Positions 15,853-24,639 of a stretch of DNA of 54,903 nt are shown in pieces. The stretch covers positions 1 through 54,903 of the forward strand of contig CBFIHR010000023.1 of assembly GCA_965662365.1 (NCBI GenBank). The letters are read 5' to 3'. Under the pieces are notes generated by a model that saw only the letters and a program-made list of their open reading frames with translations, did not search any database and was not told the DNA's origin. Source of the stretch: CAWVWD01 sp965662365 (GTDB lineage: Bacteria > Bacteroidota > Bacteroidia > Chitinophagales > Saprospiraceae). Position 1 is the stretch's first letter, and every line of letters begins with the position of its first letter. Position numbers and translations under genes: made by a program.

Positions 15853-16896
15853 CTATTCTTTCTTAAACAAATGCGAAACGCCTTTATAGTTTTCTAAACG
15901 TTGTCGCTGTCGTTCTTTAGCCGTATAACGTTTGGTGGATTTCAAATCTTTGTGTCCCATATTTTCAGCAACTTGAAAAATATCGTTGGTTAACCGAAGT
16001 TGTAAAGTGCCGTAAGTATGTCGCAGCGAGTGAGCAGAAAAGACTTTGGCGTTTAAGCCGATGTGTCGCAAGTGATATTTTACAATTTGTCGCAATCTAT
16101 CTGGTGTTAATCGTTGTCCATTATTGCGGTTGGAATGTCCAACAAAAAGCGGTTCATTTTGTTGTTCTTTGCTTAATTCCAAAAAGTCATCTGTTCCAAA
16201 ACGTAATTTTAAATAATCAAAAATGGCCTTGTACGGTTCAGCTTCCAAAACTACGAAATCATTTTTTTCATTTCGGCCTTTTCGTTGCACATAAATCACT
16301 TGTGTATTGTGCATCAAGGCAATATCGCAGACATTAATTCGAGTAGTCGTAATAGTTCTAATTCCTGAAGTCACCATCAAAAATACAAAGGCGTAATCTC
16401 GATAAGCGTTTAAAGTTTGTTGGTTCGTTTTGGCTTTATCAATCTTTTTTTGGAGATTTTTTAATAACAATTGCACTTGATCAGGTGTTAAGGCTTCTTT
16501 TTTAAAACCTTCATATTCTGCGTTGATGGAAATTTTATTAGTAATATCTTTTTCAATTTCGGGTAAGGCTTCGGTATTAAAAATCCATTGAAAAAAGCGA
16601 CGAACAGCGTTGAGATAATTGTCAGCCGTTAATAAAGAAAATTGTTGTTTTTCAACTTGTTCTAACAAATGTAGTTTATACTGAATAATCGTGGCACGTT
16701 CACATTCTAACAAATGAATTTGTTTATCTGCCAAAAAAAGGAAAAATTGTAACAAACTTCGCTTGTAAGTTGCCTTCGAGGTTGAGCGAATATCTAAATC
16801 CGCCTCAAAAGCATTCAACAAATCAATGTACGCCTTCGGTAAGCGATTAAGTTCAGTTTCTAAAACAGTTGATGATAATTTTCCTCGTTTGAGCAT
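15853..16896 (-). CDS. Tyrosine recombinase (XerC/D-like phage integrase family)
   Basis: A 347-residue site-specific recombinase. The N-terminal SAM-like core-binding domain is at about 20-110 (YKRSLLQFFLFLADKQIH). The catalytic domain has all six residues: R180 (TSGIRTITTTR), K206 (VQRKGRN), H289 and R292 (AHSLRHTYG), H315 (NMGHKDLKSTKRYT) and the nucleophile Y324. An insert of about 60 residues separates K206 and H289. It is longer than XerC/D (about 300) and more like integrases of plasmids and mobile elements. It is the last gene of the palindrome-punctuated region and abuts prmC remnant 3, so it is a candidate for the enzyme that built the cassette array. Resolution of replicon dimers is the alternative. 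Confidence 0.9.
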   Translation of the reverse strand: MLKRGKLSSTVLETELNRLPKAYIDLLNAFEADLDIRSTSKATYKRSLLQFFLFLADKQIHLLECERATIIQYKLHLLEQVEKQQFSLLTADNYLNAVRRFFQWIFNTEALPEIEKDITNKISINAEYEGFKKEALTPDQVQLLLKNLQKKIDKAKTNQQTLNAYRDYAFVFLMVTSGIRTITTTRINVCDIALMHNTQVIYVQRKGRNEKNDFVVLEAEPYKAIFDYLKLRFGTDDFLELSKEQQNEPLFVGHSNRNNGQRLTPDRLRQIVKYHLRHIGLNAKVFSAHSLRHTYGTLQLRLTNDIFQVAENMGHKDLKSTKRYTAKERQRQRLENYKGVSHLFKKE

Positions 16897-16977
16897 TTAT
16901 TTAGTGATTAGTACGATAGTGATTAGTAAAGATACGTTAGTTTGGAATATACTTTATACTTCATACCTTATACTTTT

Positions 16978-17328
16978 ATGAATGAACCATTAGATGACAT
17001 ATTTAAACAAGAAAAATCGCTTTCAATTGAAGAAACAGAACGCAGACGTTTGCTGATTACTTTTGAGTGGATAATGAGTTTTAGCGTCTTGTTTTGGGCA
17101 ATCGGCTTGGTGCAGCGTTTTGGAAATGATTGGTCAATTGTAATAAAAGGTATTTTATTAATCGGTTTATTTACAACTTTGGTCAGTTCAATTTTAAGTC
17201 TGCTTTTCGCTTTTTTTGAGTACAAAGATTTTGATTATTATGCCCGTTTTTATCATTTATGGTTGTTACTGATGAGTTTGATTAATGGATTGACGATACT
17301 TCTTAGTTTAAGTAGTTTGTTGATTTAA
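16978..17328 (+). CDS. Small integral membrane protein, unknown
   Basis: A 116-residue protein from ATG 16978 (MNEPLDDIFKQEKSLSIEET). A short acidic cytoplasmic N-terminus is followed by three predicted membrane helices: WIMSFSVLFWAIGLV (about 29-45), IKGILLIGLFTTLVSSILSLL (53-73) and HLWLLLMSLINGLTILLSL (91-112). No family recognised. It lies 102 bp before the CPBP-like protease gene on the same strand and may be cotranscribed. The divergent neighbour is the recombinase. Confidence 0.55.
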   Translation: MNEPLDDIFKQEKSLSIEETERRRLLITFEWIMSFSVLFWAIGLVQRFGNDWSIVIKGILLIGLFTTLVSSILSLLFAFFEYKDFDYYARFYHLWLLLMSLINGLTILLSLSSLLI

Positions 17329-17430
17329 GTAGTTTAAGTAGTTTTGTACGTAGGAATCGCCAAGTCATCGCAGAGCAGGCTACTAAAACTAATCAATCAC
17401 TTAAACAACTAAAACTAAGCAAGTACATTC

Positions 17431-18417
17431 GTGAAAACACTACTCAAATATTTCAAAGATTATTTTACATCAGAAGATTTTAATTTGCCATTACATTTGA
17501 TCGTAATGGTTTTCTGTTTTGCTTGTGTGTACCTCAATTTTGAAATTGATTGGCACATCATTTTTGATACTCGATTTGTAGAAGGCAATTTTGAAGATGA
17601 CATTATTGATGGCATGTTTCGAGGCAAATTGATTTATTATCTACTCTTTTTTCTGTTTTATTGCTTTGCTTATTTTGGAACTGTTTTCATCTGCATTTTA
17701 TACACAAAAGATTGGGATTGGTTGCGAAATCGTCAATTTTGGTTGATTTCTACGATTGGAATTGCGATAATTTCATTTGATATAGGGTTTTATTGGGATG
17801 ATGATATTGTTCGTTGGGCATTGCCTCGGGAGGTGTTCTATTTTGGTGCGAGGTGTTTTGATCGTTTGGTCAGTTTGTTTACCAATGTTTTACCCTTGTT
17901 TATTTTATGGAAATTTACGCAACAACCAAAAGAACATTTCTACGGCTTAACGCTCAAAGGCGGAACGCTCAAACCGTATTTTTTAATGATTGGCTTGATG
18001 TTACCGTTGTTAATTTGGGCTTCCTATCAACCCAGCTTTTTGGCTCAATATCCGACTTATCGAGATTATGGAGCAACCCGTTTTTTAGAAGTGCCTGAAT
18101 GGGTGACAATTTTGATTTATGAAATTTCCTATGGTACGGATTTTATTTCGGTAGAGTTGTTTTTCCGTGGATTTTTGGTCTTGGGTTTCGTTTCGATTAT
18201 TGGTAAAAAGGCAATTTTGCCAATGGCAGTTTTATATTGTTTTGTACATTTCGGGAAACCGTTTGGTGAAGCCTTGAGTTCGTTTTTTGGCGGTTATATT
18301 CTGGGCGTCGTATCATATTATACTCGTAATGTTTTTGGTGGCTTGATTGTGCATTTGGGGATTGCTTGGTTAATGGAATTTTTTGCTTTTGGGCAGAAGT
18401 GGCTGGAGTTGGATTAG
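17431..18417 (+). CDS. CPBP (Abi/CAAX-like) intramembrane protease-family protein
   Basis: A 328-residue polytopic membrane protein starting at GTG 17431. Eight or so hydrophobic segments are visible. Motif 1 of the family (EExxxR) appears as S-V241-E242-L-F-F-R246-G-F, so the first glutamate is Val. Motif 2 is YCFVHFGKP and motif 3 is VHLGIAWLMEF, which carry the expected histidines. Members cleave prenylated or peptide substrates or work as adaptors. The loss of the first Glu makes activity uncertain. It ends at a strong bidirectional hairpin (18451-18485). Confidence 0.7.
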   Translation: MKTLLKYFKDYFTSEDFNLPLHLIVMVFCFACVYLNFEIDWHIIFDTRFVEGNFEDDIIDGMFRGKLIYYLLFFLFYCFAYFGTVFICILYTKDWDWLRNRQFWLISTIGIAIISFDIGFYWDDDIVRWALPREVFYFGARCFDRLVSLFTNVLPLFILWKFTQQPKEHFYGLTLKGGTLKPYFLMIGLMLPLLIWASYQPSFLAQYPTYRDYGATRFLEVPEWVTILIYEISYGTDFISVELFFRGFLVLGFVSIIGKKAILPMAVLYCFVHFGKPFGEALSSFFGGYILGVVSYYTRNVFGGLIVHLGIAWLMEFFAFGQKWLELD

Positions 18418-18450
18418 AACGCAAATTTGATGGATTTTCATTGTTCATCT

Positions 18451-18485
18451 TTCCGTCATTCTAAATGTGTTTCAGAATGACGGAA
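18451..18485. terminator. Bidirectional terminator hairpin
   Basis: Perfect 12-bp arms TTCCGTCATTCT / AGAATGACGGAA with an 11-nt loop, between convergent genes. It is 14 bp from the serine-hydrolase stop. Confidence 0.85.
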
Positions 18486-18498
18486 TATTTAGAGAATA

Positions 18499-19695
18499 TT
18501 ATTGAACTTTAGAATTATTCAATAATTGCTGTAGTTCCATTCGATTCAAATATCCGCCACGAGTGACGTTTGTTAATACGATTATCGTTTGATCTTTATC
18601 AATCATTCTAATAAAATAAGTTTTAAAACCTTTCCACCAGCCACTATGATAAACGACTTTGCCAAATTCTGATGTGTTTTGTATTCGCCAACCTAAACCA
18701 TAATTATCTCGATTTCTACGAGTTAAATCTGGATGATGTGGCGTGAATGCTTCCGCCAATAAAGTCGAATCTATAAAATCCGATTTATACAACGCTTGGT
18801 CAAATTTGAATAAATCCATCACCGACGCATAAATGCCTTTGTCGCCTACAACGCCATTGAGATAATGATTTTCTTTTTGGCGGTAAATGCCATTATAACC
18901 GAGTACCTCTCCCGGAATTTCAGGTTGTGTATTTCGATTATAAACAAAAGCATTGTCCATATTTAATGGTCGAAAAATGGTTTTGTCCAAATAATTTTCA
19001 TAAGTATCATTCGTGACTTTTTCGATAATGGAGGCTAAAATCGCATAGTTCGTATTACAATAAAAATAGCGAACATCCGGTAAATAATAAACATCGGGCG
19101 TGTCACGCTGCATAATCTTTAAGACACCATCATTTGTAATCGAACTGTCCTTATTTTCCCAAATTTTATCTACGAAATACATATAATTCGGTAATCCTGA
19201 ACGATGCGATAACAACTGTCGAACGGTGATCGTATCATAAGGAAAGTCGGGAATAAAATCCCGAACATTTTGGTCTAATCGAATCAAACTATCTTGTACC
19301 AATTTCAGAGTAGCAATGGCTGTAATCGTTTTTGAAACCGAAGCTAATTGAAAAGCATCATCAATTTGTAAGGTATCATTTGTTTTAAAATTAGAATAAC
19401 CGAAGGCTTTTTGATAAACGATTTTACCATTTTTGGCGAATAAGGCAACGCCGTTGAATCGTTTTGCCTGGTAGCGTTTTTGAAAAAAAGTATCAATTTG
19501 ATGGAAAAGGGTAGAGTCGGAGTAGTCGTATTCTATCGCTTTAGGTTGAAACTTTACAATAGTCGCTTGCGGCGTTTCATCACAGTTAGAAAAAGAGATT
19601 ATTATAAAAATAAGGCAGTAAAAAACGCTGATTTTTGATTTCAATGTATGATAATATTTTAATACTAATTTGATAAAAGGCTGCAAAAGTACCAA
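18499..19695 (-). CDS. Serine hydrolase of the class C beta-lactamase / PBP4-like family, lipoprotein
   Basis: Contains the three active-site elements of the fold: S119-V-S-K122 (LASVSKTITA), YCN in YFYCNTNYAILAS, and HSGWWKG in place of KTG. It is about 400 residues, as usual for the family of esterases, D-aminopeptidases and class C-like enzymes. A lipoprotein signal with lipidated Cys (ISFSNC) indicates anchoring in the envelope. The start is uncertain: no ATG precedes the signal. TTG 19695 is the most upstream start, but a TAnnTTTG promoter-like element (TACTTTTG) overlaps it, so TTG 19644 (LKSKISVFYCLIF) is likelier. The substrate is not predictable. Confidence 0.85.
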   Translation of the reverse strand: MVLLQPFIKLVLKYYHTLKSKISVFYCLIFIIISFSNCDETPQATIVKFQPKAIEYDYSDSTLFHQIDTFFQKRYQAKRFNGVALFAKNGKIVYQKAFGYSNFKTNDTLQIDDAFQLASVSKTITAIATLKLVQDSLIRLDQNVRDFIPDFPYDTITVRQLLSHRSGLPNYMYFVDKIWENKDSSITNDGVLKIMQRDTPDVYYLPDVRYFYCNTNYAILASIIEKVTNDTYENYLDKTIFRPLNMDNAFVYNRNTQPEIPGEVLGYNGIYRQKENHYLNGVVGDKGIYASVMDLFKFDQALYKSDFIDSTLLAEAFTPHHPDLTRRNRDNYGLGWRIQNTSEFGKVVYHSGWWKGFKTYFIRMIDKDQTIIVLTNVTRGGYLNRMELQQLLNNSKVQ

Positions 19696-19872
19696 ATTAA
19701 TATTTCAAACAATAGTTATACATCGACCAAATATCAGCGGTGTCTTCTGTAGATTTATGCTTCCTATGCTCGAATTATGAATCAGTAAAACTGTACATTG
19801 TCTTGTAAATCAAATACTTCATATTATTTATTTATAATAAAATGTAGGTTGAACGACAAAATAATTTCATTC

Positions 19873-20886
19873 CTAAAATGCCAGCTGAGTATTGGCTAAA
19901 CCAATTTCATTTTCAAAAATACTTTGAACAATTTGTGCCGTTTCATCTGGATAATCGACTTGTATCGGGTCTTGACGATACAGCCAATCTTTTACTAATC
20001 CTTCAAATTGATAATTTATTTTTCGGAAAACAGGAACGCCCATTTGTTGCAAAGCCGTTGCATTGCAAAGCTGTTCGTATTGACCAATTATTGGCATTAC
20101 CATCAGTTTTTTTCCCATAAATAACGCTTCTGCTGGCCCTTCAAAACCTGCACTCATTATCGTTCCGATGGCTGACGAAACGGATTTTATCCAATGCTCA
20201 TTATTAATCGGTTGAATGCTGACATTACCGATTGTTTTTAATTTTTTGACTCTTTTTGAAAAAATCTGCCATTGTACTTTTTTGATTTTTGAAAATTGTT
20301 GAATCAAGACCTTATCATCAACGGCAGGTAAATAAACCGCAATATGATTTTGGGTAGAAACCGCTGCTTGACGGATTTCGGAACGAATCACTGGGGTTCG
20401 GATAAACGTATCATAACGTTTAAAATGAAAGGCATACATTGAAGTAACAGGAGCGAAACTTTTTAAGACAAATTCGCCTGAAAATTGTTTTCGTTTTGGT
20501 CGAGGGCTTTTGTTAGACAAAAACGCACCTTGATGACTCAAACCAATGCAAGGCACATTTTTACGCTGACAAGCCCAAGCCGTTACGGGTTCAAAATCAT
20601 TAAAAATTACATCGTATTGTTCAACAGGAAATTGCCAAATATCTTTAATCAAAGTTGAAAATCGAGTTTTGGTTAAGGTATTCAACCAGTTAATCTGCCC
20701 ACGATTTCCGTAGATAAAACTTGTCCCTCGTTTTTGGTAACGAATCGGAAAAGGCAGTTGCACATCGGCTTGTGTTCCGCTTAATGCAATATCCACATTG
20801 CCATAACGCTGCAAAATCGGCACGATTTCTCTTGCTCGGCTCAAGTGACCATTGCCAGTCGCTTGAGCAGCATACAATATGTTCAT
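19873..20886 (-). CDS. MurG-like glycosyltransferase (GT-B fold)
   Basis: A 337-residue protein with the N-terminal motif MNILYAAQATGNGHLSRA, the G-N-G-H-x-x-R loop of MurG/UGT-type GT-B enzymes. The C-terminal donor-binding region is IMSAGFEGPAEALFMGKKLM, then MPIIGQYEQLCNATALQQMG (the G-x-x-E and Q-x-x-N positions). No signal or membrane helix, so it acts on the cytoplasmic face. It starts 9 nt after the LpxH-like phosphoesterase stop, an operon. The pair suggests glycolipid or lipid A-type envelope synthesis. The exact donor and acceptor are unknown. Confidence 0.75.
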   Translation of the reverse strand: MNILYAAQATGNGHLSRAREIVPILQRYGNVDIALSGTQADVQLPFPIRYQKRGTSFIYGNRGQINWLNTLTKTRFSTLIKDIWQFPVEQYDVIFNDFEPVTAWACQRKNVPCIGLSHQGAFLSNKSPRPKRKQFSGEFVLKSFAPVTSMYAFHFKRYDTFIRTPVIRSEIRQAAVSTQNHIAVYLPAVDDKVLIQQFSKIKKVQWQIFSKRVKKLKTIGNVSIQPINNEHWIKSVSSAIGTIMSAGFEGPAEALFMGKKLMVMPIIGQYEQLCNATALQQMGVPVFRKINYQFEGLVKDWLYRQDPIQVDYPDETAQIVQSIFENEIGLANTQLAF

Positions 20887-20895
20887 ACACTTTGA

Positions 20896-21720
20896 TTATT
20901 TCAAATCAAAGGCTAATTCTCTTGGTTCTTTTGGAGTAATAATATCGGTTGATAGCGTTATTTTTTCAGTCGTAACAGGGGAAGTTTCTGCAAAGCGGAT
21001 GACTTGCCATTGTTCGTTGTTGTATTCCAAAGCAGAAAGGTTTTCGACCCAATCACCGGAGTTAAGATACAGCACTTTCCCATTTTCATTTTCAATGATT
21101 TGTTTTTTGGGTTGATGCGTGTGGCCACAAATCATAATATCGCACTGCTTTTGCATCGCTTCTTCAATGGCTTTAGCTTCGAAATCCACCGATTTTTTAG
21201 ACATTTTTTTACTAAAAGATTTGAGTGTTTTCGCTACCCGAATTGGTCGGATTCTAAATTTATTTAAAATCCAATTGACCCCTTTTTCTAATAAAATAAA
21301 ATGTTCATAAACATAACCGCCAAAAGCTGCAATCCTTTGATTACGAACGGCTTTATCGTATTTGTCACCGTGATGCACCCATATTTTTTGGTCATTAATT
21401 TCTAATTCTAACTCATTTCTAAAATGAAGATTACCAATAGAAAAATCACCAAATTTTCGGATTAAATCATCGTGATTGCCAGGGATAAAGTAAACTGTAG
21501 TTCCGTTTGCTGCAATTTGAAAAACCTTTTGTAAAACTGCCAAATGACTTTTTGGAAAATAACGCTTACGAAATTGCCAAATATCGACTAAGTCACCATT
21601 AATAATTAACATTTCAGGATTGATGCCATTCAAATACGTCAGTACTTCTTCGGCATGACTTCCGAAAGTACCTAAATGAACATCAGATATTACCGCAATT
21701 TCAATTTTTTTATTAACCAT
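20896..21720 (-). CDS. Calcineurin-like metallophosphoesterase, UDP-2,3-diacylglucosamine diphosphatase-like
   Basis: A 274-residue enzyme with all metal-binding blocks in order: ISDVHLGTFGSH, INGDLVDIWQF, IPGNHDDLIRKF, WVHHGDKYDKAV and ICGHTHQPKK. The DVHLG / GDxxD / GNHD / H-x-D / GHTH order and the HHGDKYD loop fit the LpxH-like branch that splits UDP-2,3-diacylglucosamine in lipid A synthesis; broader phosphodiester substrates are possible. It is the upstream gene of a two-gene operon with the glycosyltransferase. Cytoplasmic or membrane-peripheral; no signal peptide. Confidence 0.8.
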   Translation of the reverse strand: MVNKKIEIAVISDVHLGTFGSHAEEVLTYLNGINPEMLIINGDLVDIWQFRKRYFPKSHLAVLQKVFQIAANGTTVYFIPGNHDDLIRKFGDFSIGNLHFRNELELEINDQKIWVHHGDKYDKAVRNQRIAAFGGYVYEHFILLEKGVNWILNKFRIRPIRVAKTLKSFSKKMSKKSVDFEAKAIEEAMQKQCDIMICGHTHQPKKQIIENENGKVLYLNSGDWVENLSALEYNNEQWQVIRFAETSPVTTEKITLSTDIITPKEPRELAFDLK

Positions 21721-21885
21721 TAGCCTTTGATTTAATGATGATTAAATCACTGTTTCATGAACAAATATAGGTTTTCAGCAAACACAATATTAGACTAACG
21801 TATAAGTTTGCAAAATGATAATATTGAGTTAGGATTAAATTAAATATTTATGTCAAATATTAATTTAATCCATTTTTCATGTTAT

Positions 21886-22944
21886 CTAATTCAGCATACT
21901 TTGCAAATCTTTTGTCTTTTTAACGGTAATTTTGCTACCATGTACTTCAATTAAACCTTCTGCTTTAAAATCAGATAGCGTACGAATGACCGTTTCTTTT
22001 GCGGTGCCAACCATGCTCGCCAGGTCGTCACGCGGGACAGCCATCGTAAAGAATTTTTTGTCATCATCTTTGTAGCGTTCTTGCAACCGCAACAAAGCAT
22101 CAGCGACACGTTTACGCACCGAGTTATACGCCAATTCTAATAGGCGTTCTTCTTTTTCTAATACATTGCTGGCCAACAGTTTGATAAAGCGGTTAGCTAC
22201 ATCACGATTATTATGCAATAATTGAAAAAAGTCAGCACGAGGAATAATGCTGATTTCTGTATTTTCTAAAGCAATTGCACTTTCGGGGTAAGTCGTATTT
22301 TGAAGCATTGCTAAATAACCGATGAAGTCGCCTTCGCCGTGAAGCGAAACGATAAACTCTCGCCCGTCATCGTTGGTTTTAGACATTTTAACCTTACCTT
22401 TATTAATAAAATAAACCTGTTTGGGATAACCAGCTTCATGAAAAATAAAATCCTTTTTACGATAATGACGGGTTTCTCTGTTTTCTGAAAGTGCTTGTAA
22501 CTCTTGCATTCCTCGGGCTTCATTAATAAACGAACGCAAACCTTCTTCGTTATTTTCAAATACTTTATTGAGTTGTTCACTTTTCTTTAGTCGCATCTCG
22601 ATGACCTCCATCAACTCGACATCTTCAAACGGCTTCGTCAAATAATCATCTGCCCCCAGGTTCATACCTTTACGAAAATCGCTTTTTTCGGCCTTTGCCG
22701 TCAAGAAAACAAATGGAATTGTGGCCGTTTTCGGATTTTGGTTTAAGATTCGTAAAACGCCATAACCATCAAGTTCAGGCATCATAATATCACAAATAAT
22801 CAAATCAGGCGTTTGTTGTTGTGCCAAACGCACCCCTACTTTTCCATTTTCTGCCGTTACCACATCATAACCGGACAATTCCAGAATTTCCGCTGTATTT
22901 TCTCGAACTTCAAAGTTATCTTCTATCAATAATATTTTTTTCAT
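21886..22944 (-). CDS. Response regulator fused to a Crp/Fnr transcription factor
   Basis: A 352-residue protein from ATG 22944. Residues 1-120 are a receiver domain (KKILLIEDN; phospho-acceptor D52 in LIICDIMMPELDG; K104 in DDYLTKPFED). Residues about 150-260 are a cyclic-nucleotide-binding-type beta-roll (FIFHEAGYPKQVYFINKGKV, FIVSLHGEGDFIGYLAML). Residues 265-345 are a Crp/Fnr winged helix, with recognition helix TAKETVIRTL: E317 and R321 correspond to the DNA-reading Glu and Arg of FNR (ETISR). There is no FNR-type N-terminal cysteine cluster. It follows the FixL-like kinase by 22 nt, so it is the likely phospho-target and combines FixJ and FixK roles in one chain. Expected site TGA-N6-TCA; such dyads occur before hemN, hemA and in the kinase promoter region. 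Confidence 0.88.
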   Translation of the reverse strand: MKKILLIEDNFEVRENTAEILELSGYDVVTAENGKVGVRLAQQQTPDLIICDIMMPELDGYGVLRILNQNPKTATIPFVFLTAKAEKSDFRKGMNLGADDYLTKPFEDVELMEVIEMRLKKSEQLNKVFENNEEGLRSFINEARGMQELQALSENRETRHYRKKDFIFHEAGYPKQVYFINKGKVKMSKTNDDGREFIVSLHGEGDFIGYLAMLQNTTYPESAIALENTEISIIPRADFFQLLHNNRDVANRFIKLLASNVLEKEERLLELAYNSVRKRVADALLRLQERYKDDDKKFFTMAVPRDDLASMVGTAKETVIRTLSDFKAEGLIEVHGSKITVKKTKDLQSMLN

Positions 22945-22966
22945 AATGTTTCTGTTTTTGCGTAAG

Positions 22967-24598
22967 TTACAAAGGAAAAGTAATCGTAAAAGTTGTGCCG
23001 ACCTGCAATTCACTTTCAAAGGTAATAGAGCCGTTCATTAGTTCCAAATACTTTCTGACAATGTTTAACCCCAAACCTGTTCCTTGAATATTTGTCGCAT
23101 TTTTCGCACGAAAAAATCGAGTAAATAAGTACTCTTGTTCCTCTTTCGGAATACCAATTCCTTGATCTTTCACAATAATTTGGATTCGTTCGGAGGTGAT
23201 TGAAGTATTGATAAAAATATTTTTTTCGGAATATTTAATCGCATTTGATAATAAGTTGATACAGATATTGCGGCTAAATTTCTTATCTAAAGTGACTTCA
23301 TTTGTCCCTTCATGTTGATAAATAATTTCTTGATTTGGCTTCGTGATCAATTTGATTTCATCAATCGTTTTTTCAATTAATTGAGTCAAATCGAACACTT
23401 CCGGGTGATTATCAAACTTACCTTCTTCTAGTTTACTTAATGATAAGAAATCATTTAGAATACCGGTCAAATTTCCCACAGCAGACTTAATTCGATTCAC
23501 ATGTTTGGCCCTTTTCTCCTCGGTGCCAGGTGCCGTATATCGCCCAATCAAAGAAGCCGAAGTCAAAATCGTACTCAAAGGCGTTCGGAACTCGTGCGAA
23601 GCCATAGAGACAAATCGAGATTTGAGTTCATTCAATTCTCGCTCTTTTTCCAATGCGTTTCGTACTTCTACCTGAGATTTTTGTAAGGCGGCTTCTACGG
23701 CTTTTCGCTCTTGAATTTCTTTTTTCAAAGCATCGTTTGTCGCTAAGTGTTTATTGATCACAACGACTAACTTTTCTGTTCGTTCCTCAACACGCCTCTC
23801 CAGCTCTGTATTTAATCGTTTAATATCGGCTTCCCGTGCCTTTTGTTCTGTCAAATCATGAATCATTCCGGCGAATAATCGTCGGTTGCCTAAGTCAATT
23901 TCGCTCACACTCAACAAACAAGGAAAAGTACTACCATCTTTTCGTTGACCCATTACCTCCCGACCGATTCCAATGACTTTCTTTCGCCCAGTTTCCATAT
24001 ATTTATTAATATAGGAATCATGTTCTTTTCGATGAGGCGAGGAAGCAATAACACTGACATTTTGCCCAATCAACTCTTCTGATTCATAGCCAAATAACAT
24101 CGCTGCCGCCGGATTGACCATTTGCATAATACCTCGCTCATTAATCGTAATAATACCATCGACCGCATTATTAATAATCGCATTTAACTGATGCCGACTA
24201 TCTCGAAGCGATTTTTCGGCACGTTTTAAATCAGAAATATCATGAATAATTCCAGTATAAATAATTCTATTATCTAAATTAACTTCGCTTACGCTCAAAA
24301 GGAATGGAAATTCAGAACCATCTTTTCGACGACCTTTTACCTCACGACCAATTCCGATGATTTTCTTTTCTCCTGTTGATTGATAATTATGAATGTAACC
24401 ATCATGATCACCATGATAAGGCTCAGGCATAAGTATTTTGACATTCTGACCAATAACCTCCGAAGTATCATAACCAAATAAATGTGCAGCAGCAGGATTA
24501 ATGCTTTCAATCAATCCTCTACGATTAATTGTAATAATCCCATCGGTAACTGTGTTAAATATAGCTTCTAATCTTAAAGCTTGTTCTGAGCGATGCAT
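22967..24598 (-). CDS. FixL-like tandem heme-PAS sensor histidine kinase
   Basis: A 543-residue soluble kinase: PAS1 (about 7-125), PAS2 (132-255), a coiled-coil (256-325), HisKA with H335 (SMASHEFRTP) and HATPase (N box ICINLLSNAIKYSE, G1 VKDQGIGIP, G2 GTGLGLNIV). Both PAS domains carry the FixL heme-pocket signature. PAS1 has H65 in GDHDGYI and R85 in IIGIGREVKGRRKDG. PAS2 has H193 in EHDSYIN and R213 in VIGIGREVMGQRKDG. H and R align with His200 (heme ligand) and Arg220 (O2-sensing) of Bradyrhizobium FixL. No membrane segment, so oxygen is sensed in the cytoplasm. Cotranscribed with the receiver-Crp regulator. Two heme PAS copies are unusual; heme binding is inferred from sequence. Confidence 0.88.
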   Translation of the reverse strand: MHRSEQALRLEAIFNTVTDGIITINRRGLIESINPAAAHLFGYDTSEVIGQNVKILMPEPYHGDHDGYIHNYQSTGEKKIIGIGREVKGRRKDGSEFPFLLSVSEVNLDNRIIYTGIIHDISDLKRAEKSLRDSRHQLNAIINNAVDGIITINERGIMQMVNPAAAMLFGYESEELIGQNVSVIASSPHRKEHDSYINKYMETGRKKVIGIGREVMGQRKDGSTFPCLLSVSEIDLGNRRLFAGMIHDLTEQKAREADIKRLNTELERRVEERTEKLVVVINKHLATNDALKKEIQERKAVEAALQKSQVEVRNALEKERELNELKSRFVSMASHEFRTPLSTILTSASLIGRYTAPGTEEKRAKHVNRIKSAVGNLTGILNDFLSLSKLEEGKFDNHPEVFDLTQLIEKTIDEIKLITKPNQEIIYQHEGTNEVTLDKKFSRNICINLLSNAIKYSEKNIFINTSITSERIQIIVKDQGIGIPKEEQEYLFTRFFRAKNATNIQGTGLGLNIVRKYLELMNGSITFESELQVGTTFTITFPL

Positions 24599-24639
24599 TT
24601 TGTCCGTTTTTTAGTATTTGATATGATTATAGGTCATTT

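Noticed and set aside
7481..16896. Prophage or conjugative element
   Set aside because: No structural, lysis, mobilisation or type IV secretion genes are present; only replication, partition and a recombinase.
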